Positions 31,076 to 42,614 of a stretch of 64,000 bases of DNA are shown piece after piece. The DNA is from Lepidodermella squamata (Eukaryota; Gastrotricha), in the NCBI GenBank assembly GCA_047495785.1, contig JBLDXI010000031.1, positions 806,001 to 870,000 of the forward strand. Direction: 5' to 3'. Both the position numbers and the translations under genes were made by a program. The notes beneath the pieces were generated by a model. That model saw nothing but the letters and a program-made list of their open reading frames with translations, was not told where the DNA came from and ran no database searches. Each line of letters starts with the position of its first letter. The first letter of the stretch is position 1.

Positions 31076-32302
31076 TAAAGATACATGCATTGTTTCCAGT
31101 CGTTTTTTAATATTTTAATTTTGACTTTCAGCAGCGCTTTCAATAATGGTTCACCTGATGCTTCAGCATTCCGCAGCAACTGCAAGCTAGCTCGGTTTTT
31201 TTCGCATTGATTGTCATCCTTAAAATTCTGCAAAATGAAATCGCGGATTGCTTCTCCCGAGCGATTACGATCTTGGTTTTCTGCGGCCCGGTCGCACTGA
31301 ACCATGTTCAAACTGGTTTGATTTGATCCATCACACTCGCGGATGACTTAAATCTCGGCGACCCGTCACTTGAAAAACGTCGAGAAAGGCGAAAGTCGTG
31401 CCACAGCCTGGGGCGGGTGCCAATCGTGTCTCTATGGACCCCAAGATGAGGGTCGACACATCATTCAGCTACCCAATATTCCGAAATAGCAGGCGGAAAG
31501 CAGGAGAACCGGCAGCGGCCGAAAAGCAACAACCAACTTGCGACCCGACCGTCCTATTTATGGCCCCACTCTGGATCCCGTTCTCTCTATGGAGCCTTGT
31601 GCCACGAAACTTGTAGGCGAGCCATCACAATTTTGACCCTCCGCCACACCTTCACTTGTAGGCGAGAGTGATTCCATCGACGAAGTCGTGAAATTTCTCT
31701 TTTCGATAGCTATTTGTTCTCATCATGAGGCAGAACTCAAAGAAAGAATGCCGACAATTGGCAAGAAAAAAACGGCTTTCAGCTATTCGTGAATTCTTTA
31801 GACCGAATTTCGCACGACGCACATCTTCACCAGAGCCACCAGATGAAGCTATACAATCCCACTAAGAAAAGCCACTTTGTCACTATTGGACATTAAGTTT
31901 TATCCGTTTTCTACCTTATTCTCTTGGCGTCTCTATCAATTCTTGTCGCTATAGAAGTATGGTGCCAAGTTATCCACGAATTCGATTCAATATTGAACCT
32001 TTAAACTTTAAATTACTATGCCCCAGTTTCTGAGTGAATAATCACCAGGAGAGCAAAATTGATTCATGAATCATGGTGTGTTGCAACTTGCAACATCATG
32101 TGACTCTCAATAACCGGTCATCCCCTATTCAACCGATGTGCATGCATGCAATCGATTTTTTACAGCTTTATCGGAGTACCTATTGTTATTTTCATTGTCA
32201 CGTTGTATTTCGCACTGCGTTCATCGATCGAAAATAAATTGATTCGACGGTGCACGGCGGACTTCGATTGTTACCAAAGCGTAGATATACCTATTTGAAA
32301 GC
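31076..32302. other. Intergenic; weak coding signals only
   Basis: A minus frame at 31051-31311 reads as a charged helical peptide (IRDFILQNFKDDNQCEKN) and a plus frame at 31398-31616 is Pro/Arg-rich. Neither has a family match, splice partner or conserved copy, and the first overlaps the channel promoter motif. I do not annotate either as a gene. Confidence 0.4.
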
Positions 32303-33177
32303 ATGGCAGCCGAACCTCACCATCAACCGGTGAAGCACAAGAAGAAGAGAAAGGTCTCGAAGCCCAAAGAAAATCCAGCATATCAGGTGAAGTCTTCGCG
32401 TAGCACCCCTTGTCTCATTAATCAAAGGTTTAGGAGCTGATCGACAGATCTAAAGCAAATGACGTTCCAAGAGTCAAAGCACTCTTGTCTGACGAAGCCC
32501 TGCATTTGGACGTAAACCATCGGTATAAGGGAAATACACCACTTCCCATCGCCGCGGAAATGGGCTTTTCCGAGCTTGTGACCGTTTTGATACAGGCTTG
32601 TGACCACGGCGCCAAGGTCGACTTGTTGGACGGAAGCGGCTGGACACCGCTTTTCATTTCCGCCTATTTCGGCCAGTTGCATGTTTTCGAATTGTTAGCT
32701 GAGAAATTTGGAGCCAATGTTAATTTTACCGATGACACTGGATGCACAGTTCTCAACGTAGCGGCATATGCTGGTCACTTCAGCATTGTTCAGCAGCTGA
32801 TTGATCGGCATAACGTCGATGTAGAACCTGTTGATCATCAAGGCAATACAGCTCTCTCTTCAGCGGCGAGAAAATGTTGCGTTGATGCGGTAAGACTCAT
32901 TGGTTCGAAGTTCAAAGGCAACATCGAAGCTGAGGATTACCAAGGTAGCACCATTCTCATGACTGCCGCCCATTTTGGCCGGCACGAGGCTATCGAGGTG
33001 TTAATCAAAGAGCTTGGTGCTCAGGTCAACACGAGAAGCTCTGTAACAGGGAAAACGGCACTGATGTATGCTGAGACCAGCTCGGATATCGTTTCCGCAG
33101 ATGATAGAAGCAAAACTTTCGATGTTCTACTGAAGCATGGCGGCTTCAAACTTCAAACCGAAACTAGTCAATTATAA
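32303..33177 (+). CDS. Ankyrin-repeat protein with basic N-terminus
   Basis: Exon 1 (32303-32386) encodes MAAEPHHQPVKHKKKRKVSK and a further basic stretch; KKKRKV is a classic nuclear-localisation-like cluster. A 47-bp intron follows, then exon 2 (32434-33177) with about six ankyrin repeats (NTPLPIAAEMGFSELVTVLI, GWTPLFISAYFGQLHVFELL and similar). Total about 275 residues. It differs from the kinase-linked ankyrin arrays in repeat sequence and has no kinase upstream. A nuclear or nucleocytoplasmic scaffold is a reasonable inference, but no partner is known. Confidence 0.8.
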
Positions 33178-33347
33178 CTAGGTAGCTCGCCATGTTTACT
33201 ACAACGTTCCTCAAGCAGCTATATCTTGGGGGTCTAAGCTTCTTCATTAGATTCGAACATCTATATGGATTAATAAATCAATTTTGATTTCAGTAAAATA
33301 TGAGCGGTATCATTCATCCTTCTATCGAAGTTAAAAAAATGCGAAGT

Positions 33348-36219
33348 TCAAAAGGCGAGCACGGCAATGGAAGCGACAAATTGTAACAGAATGCAATTAG
33401 ATTCAGATTTGATAGCTGCATTCCGGCCATCTGTCGTTGCAATTACAGTTGTTTGAAATGAAACTAATGTGAGATCGGGACTTGTTGACGATTCGACCGT
33501 GTCTGCTGAGGTACTTTTACCTTCAGTCGACATTGGACTTGTTGCTTTTGGGGTGGTCGATATCGAAAATTTCGGTGAAAAGGTGGTTCCAATCTCGTAA
33601 ATGGGACATGCCATACCGGAGGCTGATAAAGAACCACAGGCCGCTGTTTCCTGAATCCATTTATTCAGCCTAACAATGCTTGCGAAACGAACCACTGTGG
33701 ACGAACTGCAGTTCGAATCTCCAAGATACATTCCCCCCTGAAGAAAAATCAAGTCAGCATTCCAGTAATAGGTAGCTATACTTCGAATTCTTTCACATAC
33801 CAAAATCAAGCGAGGCTGAGTCTGCGACTGAATGGCCGAGTCCGAAATTCTTAGAAAGGACAGGGTTGCACCTGGAAGCAGGTTACATACAGAAAATTTG
33901 TCACTGTTAGAACCTGGTTTCACGCAAATCACGTCATCTGTTTGACATCCAGGCTCAGATGTAGCTACAGTTCCCCAGAAATATTCTTTATCGCAACCCG
34001 GTCCTGTATGCCCATAAATGAATACGGGAATCGTCCAAATCAAGTCTGTCCCTGCGTAGGTGGTTAGAAGACCGATATTATTGTAGCCTGAAGGACTGAT
34101 TTCGAAGGATTCGCGGGCATAGACTATGGCTAATCCGTTATTCGTGCCCAAGGTAACATCAGAGCTAGGATTCACACAAGATTCAGTAGTCACTAGGTGG
34201 TGACCATCGAGAATGGCCCATACGCATCTGTTTACATGGAGGTAGAAGCGATGAAATTTGAATACATCGCAGGTAGGGTCGTTTTCTGGGAAAGGCAACA
34301 GCAACTGCCCGCTGCTACCAATCGACTGTCCCATCTGAAGGGGGGTGATCATCGCACGGCATGCATCGTAAACCTTCATTATCGCATCGTGGCCGAGAGG
34401 TTCGCCGTAGATGGTCAAACAAGCAATTTCATCAACACCATTGTACAAAGTGAAGGAAAAACGGTCTGTTTTGCTGAATGTTGAAACATCAGCAGAGAAA
34501 ATGAGCCCAAAATAATTGTAAGCCAACAATGCGCTGCGATTTTGAGCAAAGCTCAAAAAAATCCATTCTCCGACTGGAAGAATAGGTTTTGGAAGATTGA
34601 ACACCTTTGAATTCGACATTTTCATTTCAATCTCGCCGAGAACGTTGATTGACAGCAGGAATCGCCATGCTGGTAGTTGGAATAGCGCGCGGCGAATCAC
34701 TCGGGGACTTCTGCGCAGGAAGAAAGCCAAGGACCATCCGTTATCGATGGCGTATTTCAATAAGGAGGTTTTTATTTCTATATCCGCTTCTGTCAAGTTC
34801 AGAGCGCTACTTTTGGAATCAAATGGCCCGTCGACGTGTTTTGTGTTCTCGTTTGGTAGCCACAACTTTTCACGAAATCGATTCGGGCCGATATCTCGAA
34901 GTTTGTACTTGTGATTGAATGGCCACAAAGCGACGATCGAAGCCGGCTTTGGATGAAAAATCTCTGAAAAAATACAAACTTCTTGTTTCTTGGGCTATTT
35001 TGAGTCTTTTCCTACCCGTGTTGACAGAAAGTATCTCAATTGCAGGAGATTGCATTCTAGCTTCAATTTCTCGGCAGAAGATTGCATTTGATTTACCTAG
35101 GTCATATTTGACTGACATTTTGACGTAGCCGGCAAACGTTGCAAGAACCATTTGGCACGAAGTATTTCCTTCGCAAACAGCAGAGTAAGATGATAGTTCC
35201 AACATTTGCACAGCGTTGTCTCCAATTAACGGAATTCCGGCTTTTACTATTGAATTTCGCACCTGCAAAATGTTAAATTAGCCGTGAAATTTAAGCCTAA
35301 TACAGCGAAGCTAACATCTTTCATCGCCTGCATGGATATCACCGCTCTATCACCACTGCCGTGAATGCCGTACGATGCCTTCCAAGTATCATTCATGAAG
35401 TAATTGCCGACCAAAGTCGCTGCAATATAAAAAATAAGGAATTTATATGGGGAAAAAAGAAAAACCTGGCTGTTCGAGGGAGGCCCTCAAGTGGAAGCCT
35501 TTGCATAATACTATGACAGCTTCTAAATCCTCGTCGCTAAGGCGCGAATCAAACGCGGAAATGCAGGAAAAAGCTTGTCTATGAGTGATGTTCTCAGCAC
35601 CGGCTCGGCCAAATGTAACTTCAGGACGGACATTATTAGGGATATTGCCGGCGAAATACGTAGGAGAAGTATATAATTTGAACAAAGGCTCCGAGCCGAT
35701 TGTCATCGTTACATTTTCGCTGTCTACTGATGTGACTGCAATGAAGAAGAACGTTGCAATGGGATAAAATGAAGCTTTCATGACTAAATCGGTTTTGTTT
35801 TGAGAGTTGCTCTTCAGCTCGAATTTCCATCCCGAGTCGAGATTTCTGTAGATGTGAAATGTTAGGGTGATTTCCCAATCTCCTCTTTTATGCGAATAAA
35901 CCCCCACTGAACCACTGAACGTGTCCAATAGGAAAAAGAAGCAATGCGTGAAATCATGAGAAGCAGCGCGCGGTAGTTTGTACGAAACCAGCCCATCAGC
36001 GCTATCGTCAACCAACTGCGCTGAGGTTTGCAGAAATCCGAATGGCCCGGCTAATTCTTTAGACAGTGTCATTGGCTTGCTCATAGTTTGTTCCGCTGCA
36101 CCAATCACGTCATTTGTGCCTCTCAATCTATCCATCGGAAGTTGAAGGACAGGTTGAGGTAGGGATGACGCGAAATCACTAATCAGTGATAGACATAGGA
36201 TTATTTGAATGACGGCCAT
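33348..36219 (-). CDS. GPI-anchored LamG-LamG-pseudotrypsin protein (member B)
   Basis: Five exons: 35466-36219, 35316-35419, 35026-35262, 33801-34963 and 33348-33737. Signal peptide MAVIQIILCLSLISDFASS. LamG 1 begins LPQPVLQLPMD. The linker has C-x5-C (CEGNTSC) and CREIEARM. LamG 2 starts PASIVALWPFN. In the trypsin-like domain the C42-C58 pair is CVWAILDGHHLVTTESC (His57 position is Ser) and the Ser195 position in CNLLPGATL is Pro. The C-terminus is a Ser/Thr-rich stalk followed by NCILLQFVASIAVLAF at the very end, which fits a GPI-attachment signal better than a transmembrane helix. No kinase. The 63-bp intron 33738-33800 is a multiple of three without a stop, so its retention would give an in-frame variant. 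It is divergently paired with the kinase gene at 36513. Confidence 0.78.
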
Positions 36220-36512
36220 CGCGCGTTGATCTCAATAACTGGACTCGCTAAAGCGTAACTCAGATGGCTGGCTTCATGAAAAATAACATAACAAATAAAA
36301 TAATAAAAAAAAGTTTCGGGTAGGAATGTTTACCTGAAGCAATCTGCCACTTTATCAAAATATTAAAATTTGAGCCCATCTGTCGAAATAGAATAACTGA
36401 TAAAAGCTCGATTTAATAAAACCATAAATTGATAAGGAAAATGAAGGAATTCAGAACATGCCATTCTACTTTTTCTTAGCATCTCGAGATAGATTCTTGA
36501 GCAAAATTTGAA

Positions 36513-39500
36513 ATGACAGCACTAATACTTGCGATGTTCAGTATTTTGGCTTCAGCGGCTTCTTTACCAGATCCCCTCCTATTTTTACCGTATGATCGGA
36601 GTGCAGGCGTCGCTGAGGTAAGCGGTAAAGCCAGAGTCCTGAGTTCGGCCAAAGTAGCACTCGTTAAAAACATGGCTGGTCCATTTGGCTACTTGCAAAC
36701 TGCGGCACATCTTAATGATGAAAACATGAAATATCTCGGCCTGTACGAGATTCGCTCGAATGGCTTTGTTTACATCAGGAATTTCTCGATCAGTCTCTTT
36801 TTCCATTCCGATTCAGTCGCCAGCGGCTCAGTTGGGGTATTAACATACGAGCGGCTCAACTGGTTCGTCGACATTTCCTATTCAACGGACACGCGAAAAA
36901 TACTGGTCACATCGAAAGAAAGTTGGCCTGATACTCTATGGCAAAGCAGCGTGTTAGAGCCGGGAAAATTTGTGTTCATCGCAATTTCATCAACAGATAG
37001 CTATACCTTCGAAATAATGATAGGCGAAGAGCCCAACTACGGCGAATTGCAGACAATCGGCCCATTTCGTGAAGAATTCCCTGAGGCTGTTTTGCCCAAA
37101 ATCTACATCGGAAAATCAAGCTTCGGCATTACGTATCGCGAGTCGTTCTCTTGCATTCTCGGATACGAGGCTAAATTTTCGGAGGAGGAATTTCGGGAGG
37201 TCATCGAATTTTGCTCAAGTACACACTCAAATGCAGCAAAACTGCAGCCAGGTGAGATTAGCACCCTCCAAAATAATCACCTGTGATTTCCCACATTATC
37301 CACAGTCTCGCTTCACGGGTTGTATTACCTGAAAGATGAATGGGATTCAGAGTATGACATAAAGCAAAGCCACAGACGGATAATTATGCGCGATAAAATT
37401 AGAGACGAGGTATCTTCAAGAACTGAGACTTGCCTTACACTATCTTATTTATTCAAAGGTTGGATCTCTGTTAGTTAATGCTGGTCTTAAAACGTATGGC
37501 ATAGTCTCTACAATCGAGATTCGTCCGGATATGTCAGATTGCGACGGACGAACTTGCAGTCGAGCTCTAGCAACATTCCGAGCCACGATTTTACAGCCTA
37601 TCAAGTACACTCCGACAACATCAGAAAGCGAAATGTGTCGCGAGATTGAAGACCTAATCGGCTGCGTAGACGTACGAATTATGACAATATCTCTAGGTAG
37701 GAGAAGTTTAATACTCACATCAATGATAATTTGATAGCTTCTCTTTTCAGATGTGGCTTATTACAGGCCATTTTCTCTAATCGCATTTCTTCCATTCAAC
37801 AAGCTGAATGGAGCTGTGGATTTGAGCCCATATAGGTTCCGGAGCCCATTCGCTGAATTAACGCACATTGATGGTCCTTTCGGAGTCAAAGAAGGTGCAG
37901 CTCTCATAACAACAGTCGAAATCGTCGAGATGATGCTACCTTTCGCAGTAGAGAAAGGGTTCTCTGTAGCGTTTTATCTTCGGAAAAGCTCAGCAATCGC
38001 GAGAAGGAATGTTATAGAGCTTCCGGATTGGAGTTTCTCAATATTGGTGGATTTCAAATGTGACCTAATAATTGGTTTATCTGACCGTGAATATTGCCTT
38101 AAAAGCGTTCTGCTAACTGAGGAATGGACCTTCCTAGCCCTAGTTCATAATGATACGGGCATTTTTGTTTACAACGCCTTTGGGCTCGTTTATCTGTCGA
38201 AATCTTCCAATTACACGACTAATGCAAAATTCAGCGTTTCCCTGCAAAATGGCGGATTGGATGCGATAGCCTGCCTTTCGATCTATCGTGAATCATTGAG
38301 TATTCATGAGCTTTTCCTGGTCCAAGGAGCCTGCCGTCACGTGTTAAGCCCACAGCAGCTACCTGGGCAAAGAAATCCGAAACAAAGTGCTCACCCCACA
38401 TCACCGTTCCCGACATTTAACGGGCCTTTAATAGCTGAGTCTGACCAATTTCCGTTTTTCACTAAAGTTATCTATAAATCTGAGTCTTGCCTAGCAGCAA
38501 TGCTTGACGAACGTCATTTCCTGCTGCCTTGGAGGTGTGCTGAATCGCTGTCGGCTTCGTCTAGACGAGATTTTCGCATCCTCGGTACAAAAAATGAAAT
38601 ATCGATAATACGCCTTGACAGACGCGTGGAAATAAGCCTAACTGGGCCAAATAACATTGGGCTATTCACTAAATATGCCGCAGTCGAAGATATTTGGGTC
38701 TACTTTGTGTACGTAGTTGGTCATGAAACCAGCAACTACGACTCGGTTGATTTCTACTCTGGATTGGGTTCAGGCAACTCGTTGGTATGTGTAGATGACA
38801 AGAATTACGAATATCTATCAGGGTTATTAACTACGGAAGAGCCCGGGTGTGATTCAAATGACTACCTCTGCTTCAAGCCAACATCAAATAATGGCTTTTC
38901 GCCCTGTAACCTAACAGAGGGTGCAACTCTGTCATTTTCTACGTATGGTGGTGTAGTGACTGATGTTGGAAGTCATCTTATCTTGGTAATTGCTTAATTT
39001 GGTAAACCAAGATTCTGATTATTCTACTTTTTTAGGGAGCTATGTATCTAAAGGACAAGTTTTGCGAACCTTCAGGAATCGCTAAATTTGTCAACATTGT
39101 CAGTCTTAGTGAATGGATCCAGGAGACAATTGCTTGTATTTTGCTGACCGAGAACGACCTCGAATGTCCCTTTGAACTCGATGTCAATCCCACGCTAAGC
39201 TCTGTGGTTGAAAATGTAACATTAATCGAATCAGCCGGTGCAACTCCGATATCTGTTCTGGCGCAATCGACCTTGAAACAAACTGATGAAAATCATCAGA
39301 CAAGCTCTGTATCATCGGCAGGCGAATCAATCCAGACCGGAAGTATACTTGCACCATTGATCCTAATGGATTCAAACTAATTATTTGATTTCAGGCCGTA
39401 TAGCTATGGCCGTGATGGCCGCAACTGGCGCTGTGGCCATTGCCTTCGTCGGGGTTTCATTTTATTGCCTGTACAGATTGAGGAAGAAAGCGAGAGAGAC

Positions 39501-40565
39501 TAAAGTTCTCAAAGAAACACCGTCAGTAGAACTGGGAAGTCAATTGACCTACATAACACCTTTCAACGACTTCAAAGAACTGCTTGATATGACTGACGAA
39601 GGTCGTGATCTCGTACCCTTGATCGAAGAAATCAATATCCAAGGCAACTGGCTTGAAGCATCTGAACTAATCGGGCAGGGCTTTTTCGGGGCAGTTTACA
39701 AGGGTATCATGAAAAAACCAGGCTGCATTCAAGTTGAAGTGGCTCTCAAGAGTATCTTACCTGGGGCGTGTGAAGACGTGGTTGCGTTTGTTAAAGAAGC
39801 GCTTATCATGAAGGAATTCGACCACGAAAACATTCTGCCATTACTTGGAATAGCCTCACTCGACGGCCAGCCCAACATTGTCGTCCCCTACATGGAAAAG
39901 GGAAACTTACACCGGTATCTCAACTCATATGAAGCTGAACTCTGGAATCAAGAGGAACTGCTTGATTTCGCAAAACAGATTTGTCGGGGCATGGCTTATC
40001 TTTCCTCGCGAAATTGCTTACACCGCGACCTGGCATGCCGCAATATATTGGTGTCTAATGATGAGGTTTTGAAGATCTCCGACTTTGGTCTATCTCGTGT
40101 TGTATCAAGCGAGCATCTATACTACAGGGCAAGTGATGCTAGCAACACCCTTATCCCGATAAGATGGTACCCTCCAGAGTCGCTTTGCACTCAGGTTTTT
40201 CTGCCTAAAAGTGACGTCTGGTCTTTCGGAGTTGTGGTTTGGGAAATCTTCTCACGTACGCTTACTCATTTTGTTTTCCGTTGTATACAATTATTGACAT
40301 TGCATCTTAGTATGCCGCGAGGAGCCGTACGAAGGACTGAACAATTTTGAAGTAATAGTTCAAGTGACGAACGGTTTGCGCCCAAGTCAGCCGAAAATTT
40401 GCCCTCACAAGGTGTATGTAATATCATTATTTCATATGGATCGCATGAAGGAATCTGCGTTTTCTTCAATCTAGGTTCAACAATGTCATCCTTGAGTGTT
40501 GGAAGTGCCCCGAGGATGTGCGACCCTCTTTCGCCGAGCTAGCGAATGCCATGGAGTCCTTTTGA
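36513..40565 (+). CDS. Receptor tyrosine kinase, LamG-LamG-pseudotrypsin ectodomain (member C)
   Basis: Eight exons: 36513-37251, 37306-37409, 37459-37696, 37751-38995, 39036-39342, 39395-40255, 40311-40413 and 40475-40565. Signal peptide; LamG 1 (LPDPLLFLPYD, GPFGYLQTA); linker (HGLYYLKDEWD, CDGRTC, CREIEDLI); LamG 2; trypsin-like domain whose C42-C58 block CLAAMLDERHFLLPWRC has Arg for His57 and whose CNLTEGATL has Glu for Ser195. It closes with SLSEWIQETIAC, like the end of chymotrypsins. A Ser/Thr-rich stalk, one helix (AATGAVAIAFVGVSFYCLY) and a complete kinase follow: GQGFFGAVYKG, VALKS, HRDLACRN, SDFGLSR, PIRWYPPES, DVWSFGVVVWEIFSR, and CPEDVRPSF in the last exon. All catalytic residues are kept, so it should be an active Tyr kinase. 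It has almost no C-terminal tail. Confidence 0.85.
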
Positions 40566-40924
40566 CTGACTAAAACAGAATAACCAAAATTTGGGCATAG
40601 CGCGGCCGCTTTTTGTCGAAGCGGTCATAAATTGTCGTCAATCTTTGGCGTGTCATTTTTTGCTCTATCGTGAGGTTTTCTCCGATTTGGAAAAACGTGG
40701 CTGCGCTATGGGATTCGTTGGATTCCCACCTGGTCAAATAATAGTTGATTGATTTTCGGATCCAAACATGGAGCGCTGCTCAGATTTCTCTGCCAATTTA
40801 TATTCCACAAAAAATAATAGGTCAATATGTATTCAGTTCGCGCTTACCTTCCTTACCTTTAGATACTTGCGAGAAAAGCTTATTTTTATTTGGGGTTTGC
40901 TAGGCATATGGCATTCTAATCTGT
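40566..40924. other. Intergenic; 3' flank of kinase gene
   Basis: No coding signal. Leads into a duplicated relic of the neighbouring gene's promoter. Confidence 0.4.
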
Positions 40925-41330
40925 TGTTTTAATGAAAACGACTTTGATCAAATAATGAACTTGGACTGCGGCCATACGTGTGCTGGGAACACATCTGTCG
41001 GCCCTTTTTGAGGTCAATGTTTTGCCCAAGCATATGCTTGGCACATTTGTCACTTTGAAAAAATTGAATCTATGGCAAAGGTTAGAGGAAATAAAGTAAA
41101 ATGATATCGAATTACGCTTGACTTCTAGCGTCGTTGAAGTTTAAAGTTACCAGTTTATACCTTATGATGCTTTATCTATAGCGCCCCAGTTGAATTTTCA
41201 CGATGCTTATTCTTGGGTTTCGGCGTTTTACAAGACCTTGGCTGCGCTCGAAATGAGTGAAGTAATTACTGCGTGTTCGAGCTGTCATTTAAAGAAGCTG
41301 TTCGGACGCAGTCCGTTAGACTCATGCTTA
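40925..41330 (+). pseudogene. Truncated relic of member D promoter and first exon
   Basis: Aligns with 42430-43345 in two blocks. The first block is the upstream region and the first about 30 codons (AATGAACTTGGACTGYGRCC, TAAAATGATMTCG). The second is the end of exon 1 (TTYGGCGTWTTACAAGACC, GAGTGAAGTAATTRCTG). The middle of the LamG domain is deleted and the frame is broken. A dead tandem copy. Confidence 0.7.
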
Positions 41331-41364
41331 TTTCATTTACTGATCATTAACTGATACTGATATA

Positions 41365-42348
41365 TTAGAGTGGCATGATAAAATACGCCAATACATTTAA
41401 ATAAAGCAAAAAATGCATTTTCAACATTTCAAGTGATCCATTATTTTGAAATCCGGATGTGAAATCTTGCCTCGAAGTAACCATCTGAGTAGAAATAGCC
41501 GAAGAATTGTTTAAGGGGGAATTTAGTTGAGTTGTTGTAGAAGGTTTTACTCCAACAATTCGATGCTCATGCTTGCACCTTTCAATCATAAATTGAGGGT
41601 ATGGGTATGTATTGAAGAGCGTCTCGTTGTAAACAGACAGACAGGAAATGGCATCGGAAGATTGCAATCGTTTGTGACCGGTTTCATTTTTACCGCATGG
41701 CAAAGCGGATCCAAGGCGAATAATTAGGCCAAGCGTTGGATCGGCACTGAGAAACGCTGAGCCATCCCCATATGCTATGAACAATGGAAATGAACTTATG
41801 TCATAGTCGTAGACTCGAAAATTCCATTGCGAGAGGTAAAAGTCGAACAAAACAAAATGCCACACGCTGTTCCTTAAATTAGTCATTAGAAGAGGAACAG
41901 CCCGCTCTTCACCGAAGCAAATATCCAGCTCGCCATCACCTGAGTATCCAATGGAAACCAGATTCTCTTCATTCGAGGTTATTGTCAGGATTCCACCGAC
42001 ACGACTTGCTAATCCTGTGTCCGACAGGTAAAAGAAAAATCCAGCTATAATACTTTGATTTGGTAGTTGGTGAAGTTTATACTGTGCCAGCTCGCAGCCG
42101 TCTGCTGACCGCGAGGTGAAGGCGGTTTTGGGCATTTCAAATGGCCCCTTCAATCCTGCAGCCACCAATGCACAATCGTAGTTTTGAGTTAGCGTACTGG
42201 CGACGCCATCAACAGTGTCGAGTCCTGTTCTCTCGCTGAGAGGCCACAATCCCAAAACATTACTTTCCAACGACCCAGACAAAGCGCGCACCCATATTGC
42301 TGCAAGCAAATGAAGAAATTTATAGTTAGGTATCGAACGAAAGGGCAT
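41365..42348 (-). CDS. Single LamG-domain surface protein, probable GPI anchor
   Basis: I use the ATG at 42348 (MPFRSIPNYKFLHLLAAIWV), which gives a signal peptide; the open frame extends 26 codons further upstream. One LamG/ConA-like domain of the LamG 2 type (LGLWPLSERTGLDTVDG, then GPFEMP, then DAISCLSVYNETL). A Ser/Thr/Asn-rich stalk follows and the protein ends in MHFLLYLNVLAYFIMPL, hydrophobic to the last residue, as in GPI-anchored proteins. It lacks LamG 1, the linker and the trypsin-like domain. Single exon in the part read. It is divergent from member D with 266 bp between start codons, so a shared promoter is likely. Confidence 0.7.
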   Translation of the reverse strand: MPFRSIPNYKFLHLLAAIWVRALSGSLESNVLGLWPLSERTGLDTVDGVASTLTQNYDCALVAAGLKGPFEMPKTAFTSRSADGCELAQYKLHQLPNQSIIAGFFFYLSDTGLASRVGGILTITSNEENLVSIGYSGDGELDICFGEERAVPLLMTNLRNSVWHFVLFDFYLSQWNFRVYDYDISSFPLFIAYGDGSAFLSADPTLGLIIRLGSALPCGKNETGHKRLQSSDAISCLSVYNETLFNTYPYPQFMIERCKHEHRIVGVKPSTTTQLNSPLNNSSAISTQMVTSRQDFTSGFQNNGSLEMLKMHFLLYLNVLAYFIMPL

Positions 42349-42614
42349 GAAACTGAAGCAATGTTGCTTAGGCAAAAATGAGTTTATTATGCCCCCGTCA
42401 TATGGAATTCTTATCTCTTGTTTCAATAAAAACGATTTCCAGGCAACAGGTAATGAACTTGGACTGTGACCATACGTGTGCTAGGCCATACGCCTGTCGG
42501 CTTTTTCGAGGTCAATGGTTTGCCTAATCATATGCTAGGTGCTACGCACATCTGTCACAGTGGAGAAATTTGAATCTATGACGAAGGCTCATGGGCGCAA
42601 GGAAATAATGTAAA

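Noticed and set aside
31051-31311. 86-codon minus frame upstream of channel 3
   Set aside because: Overlaps the conserved promoter motif of that gene and is not found upstream of the paralogues.
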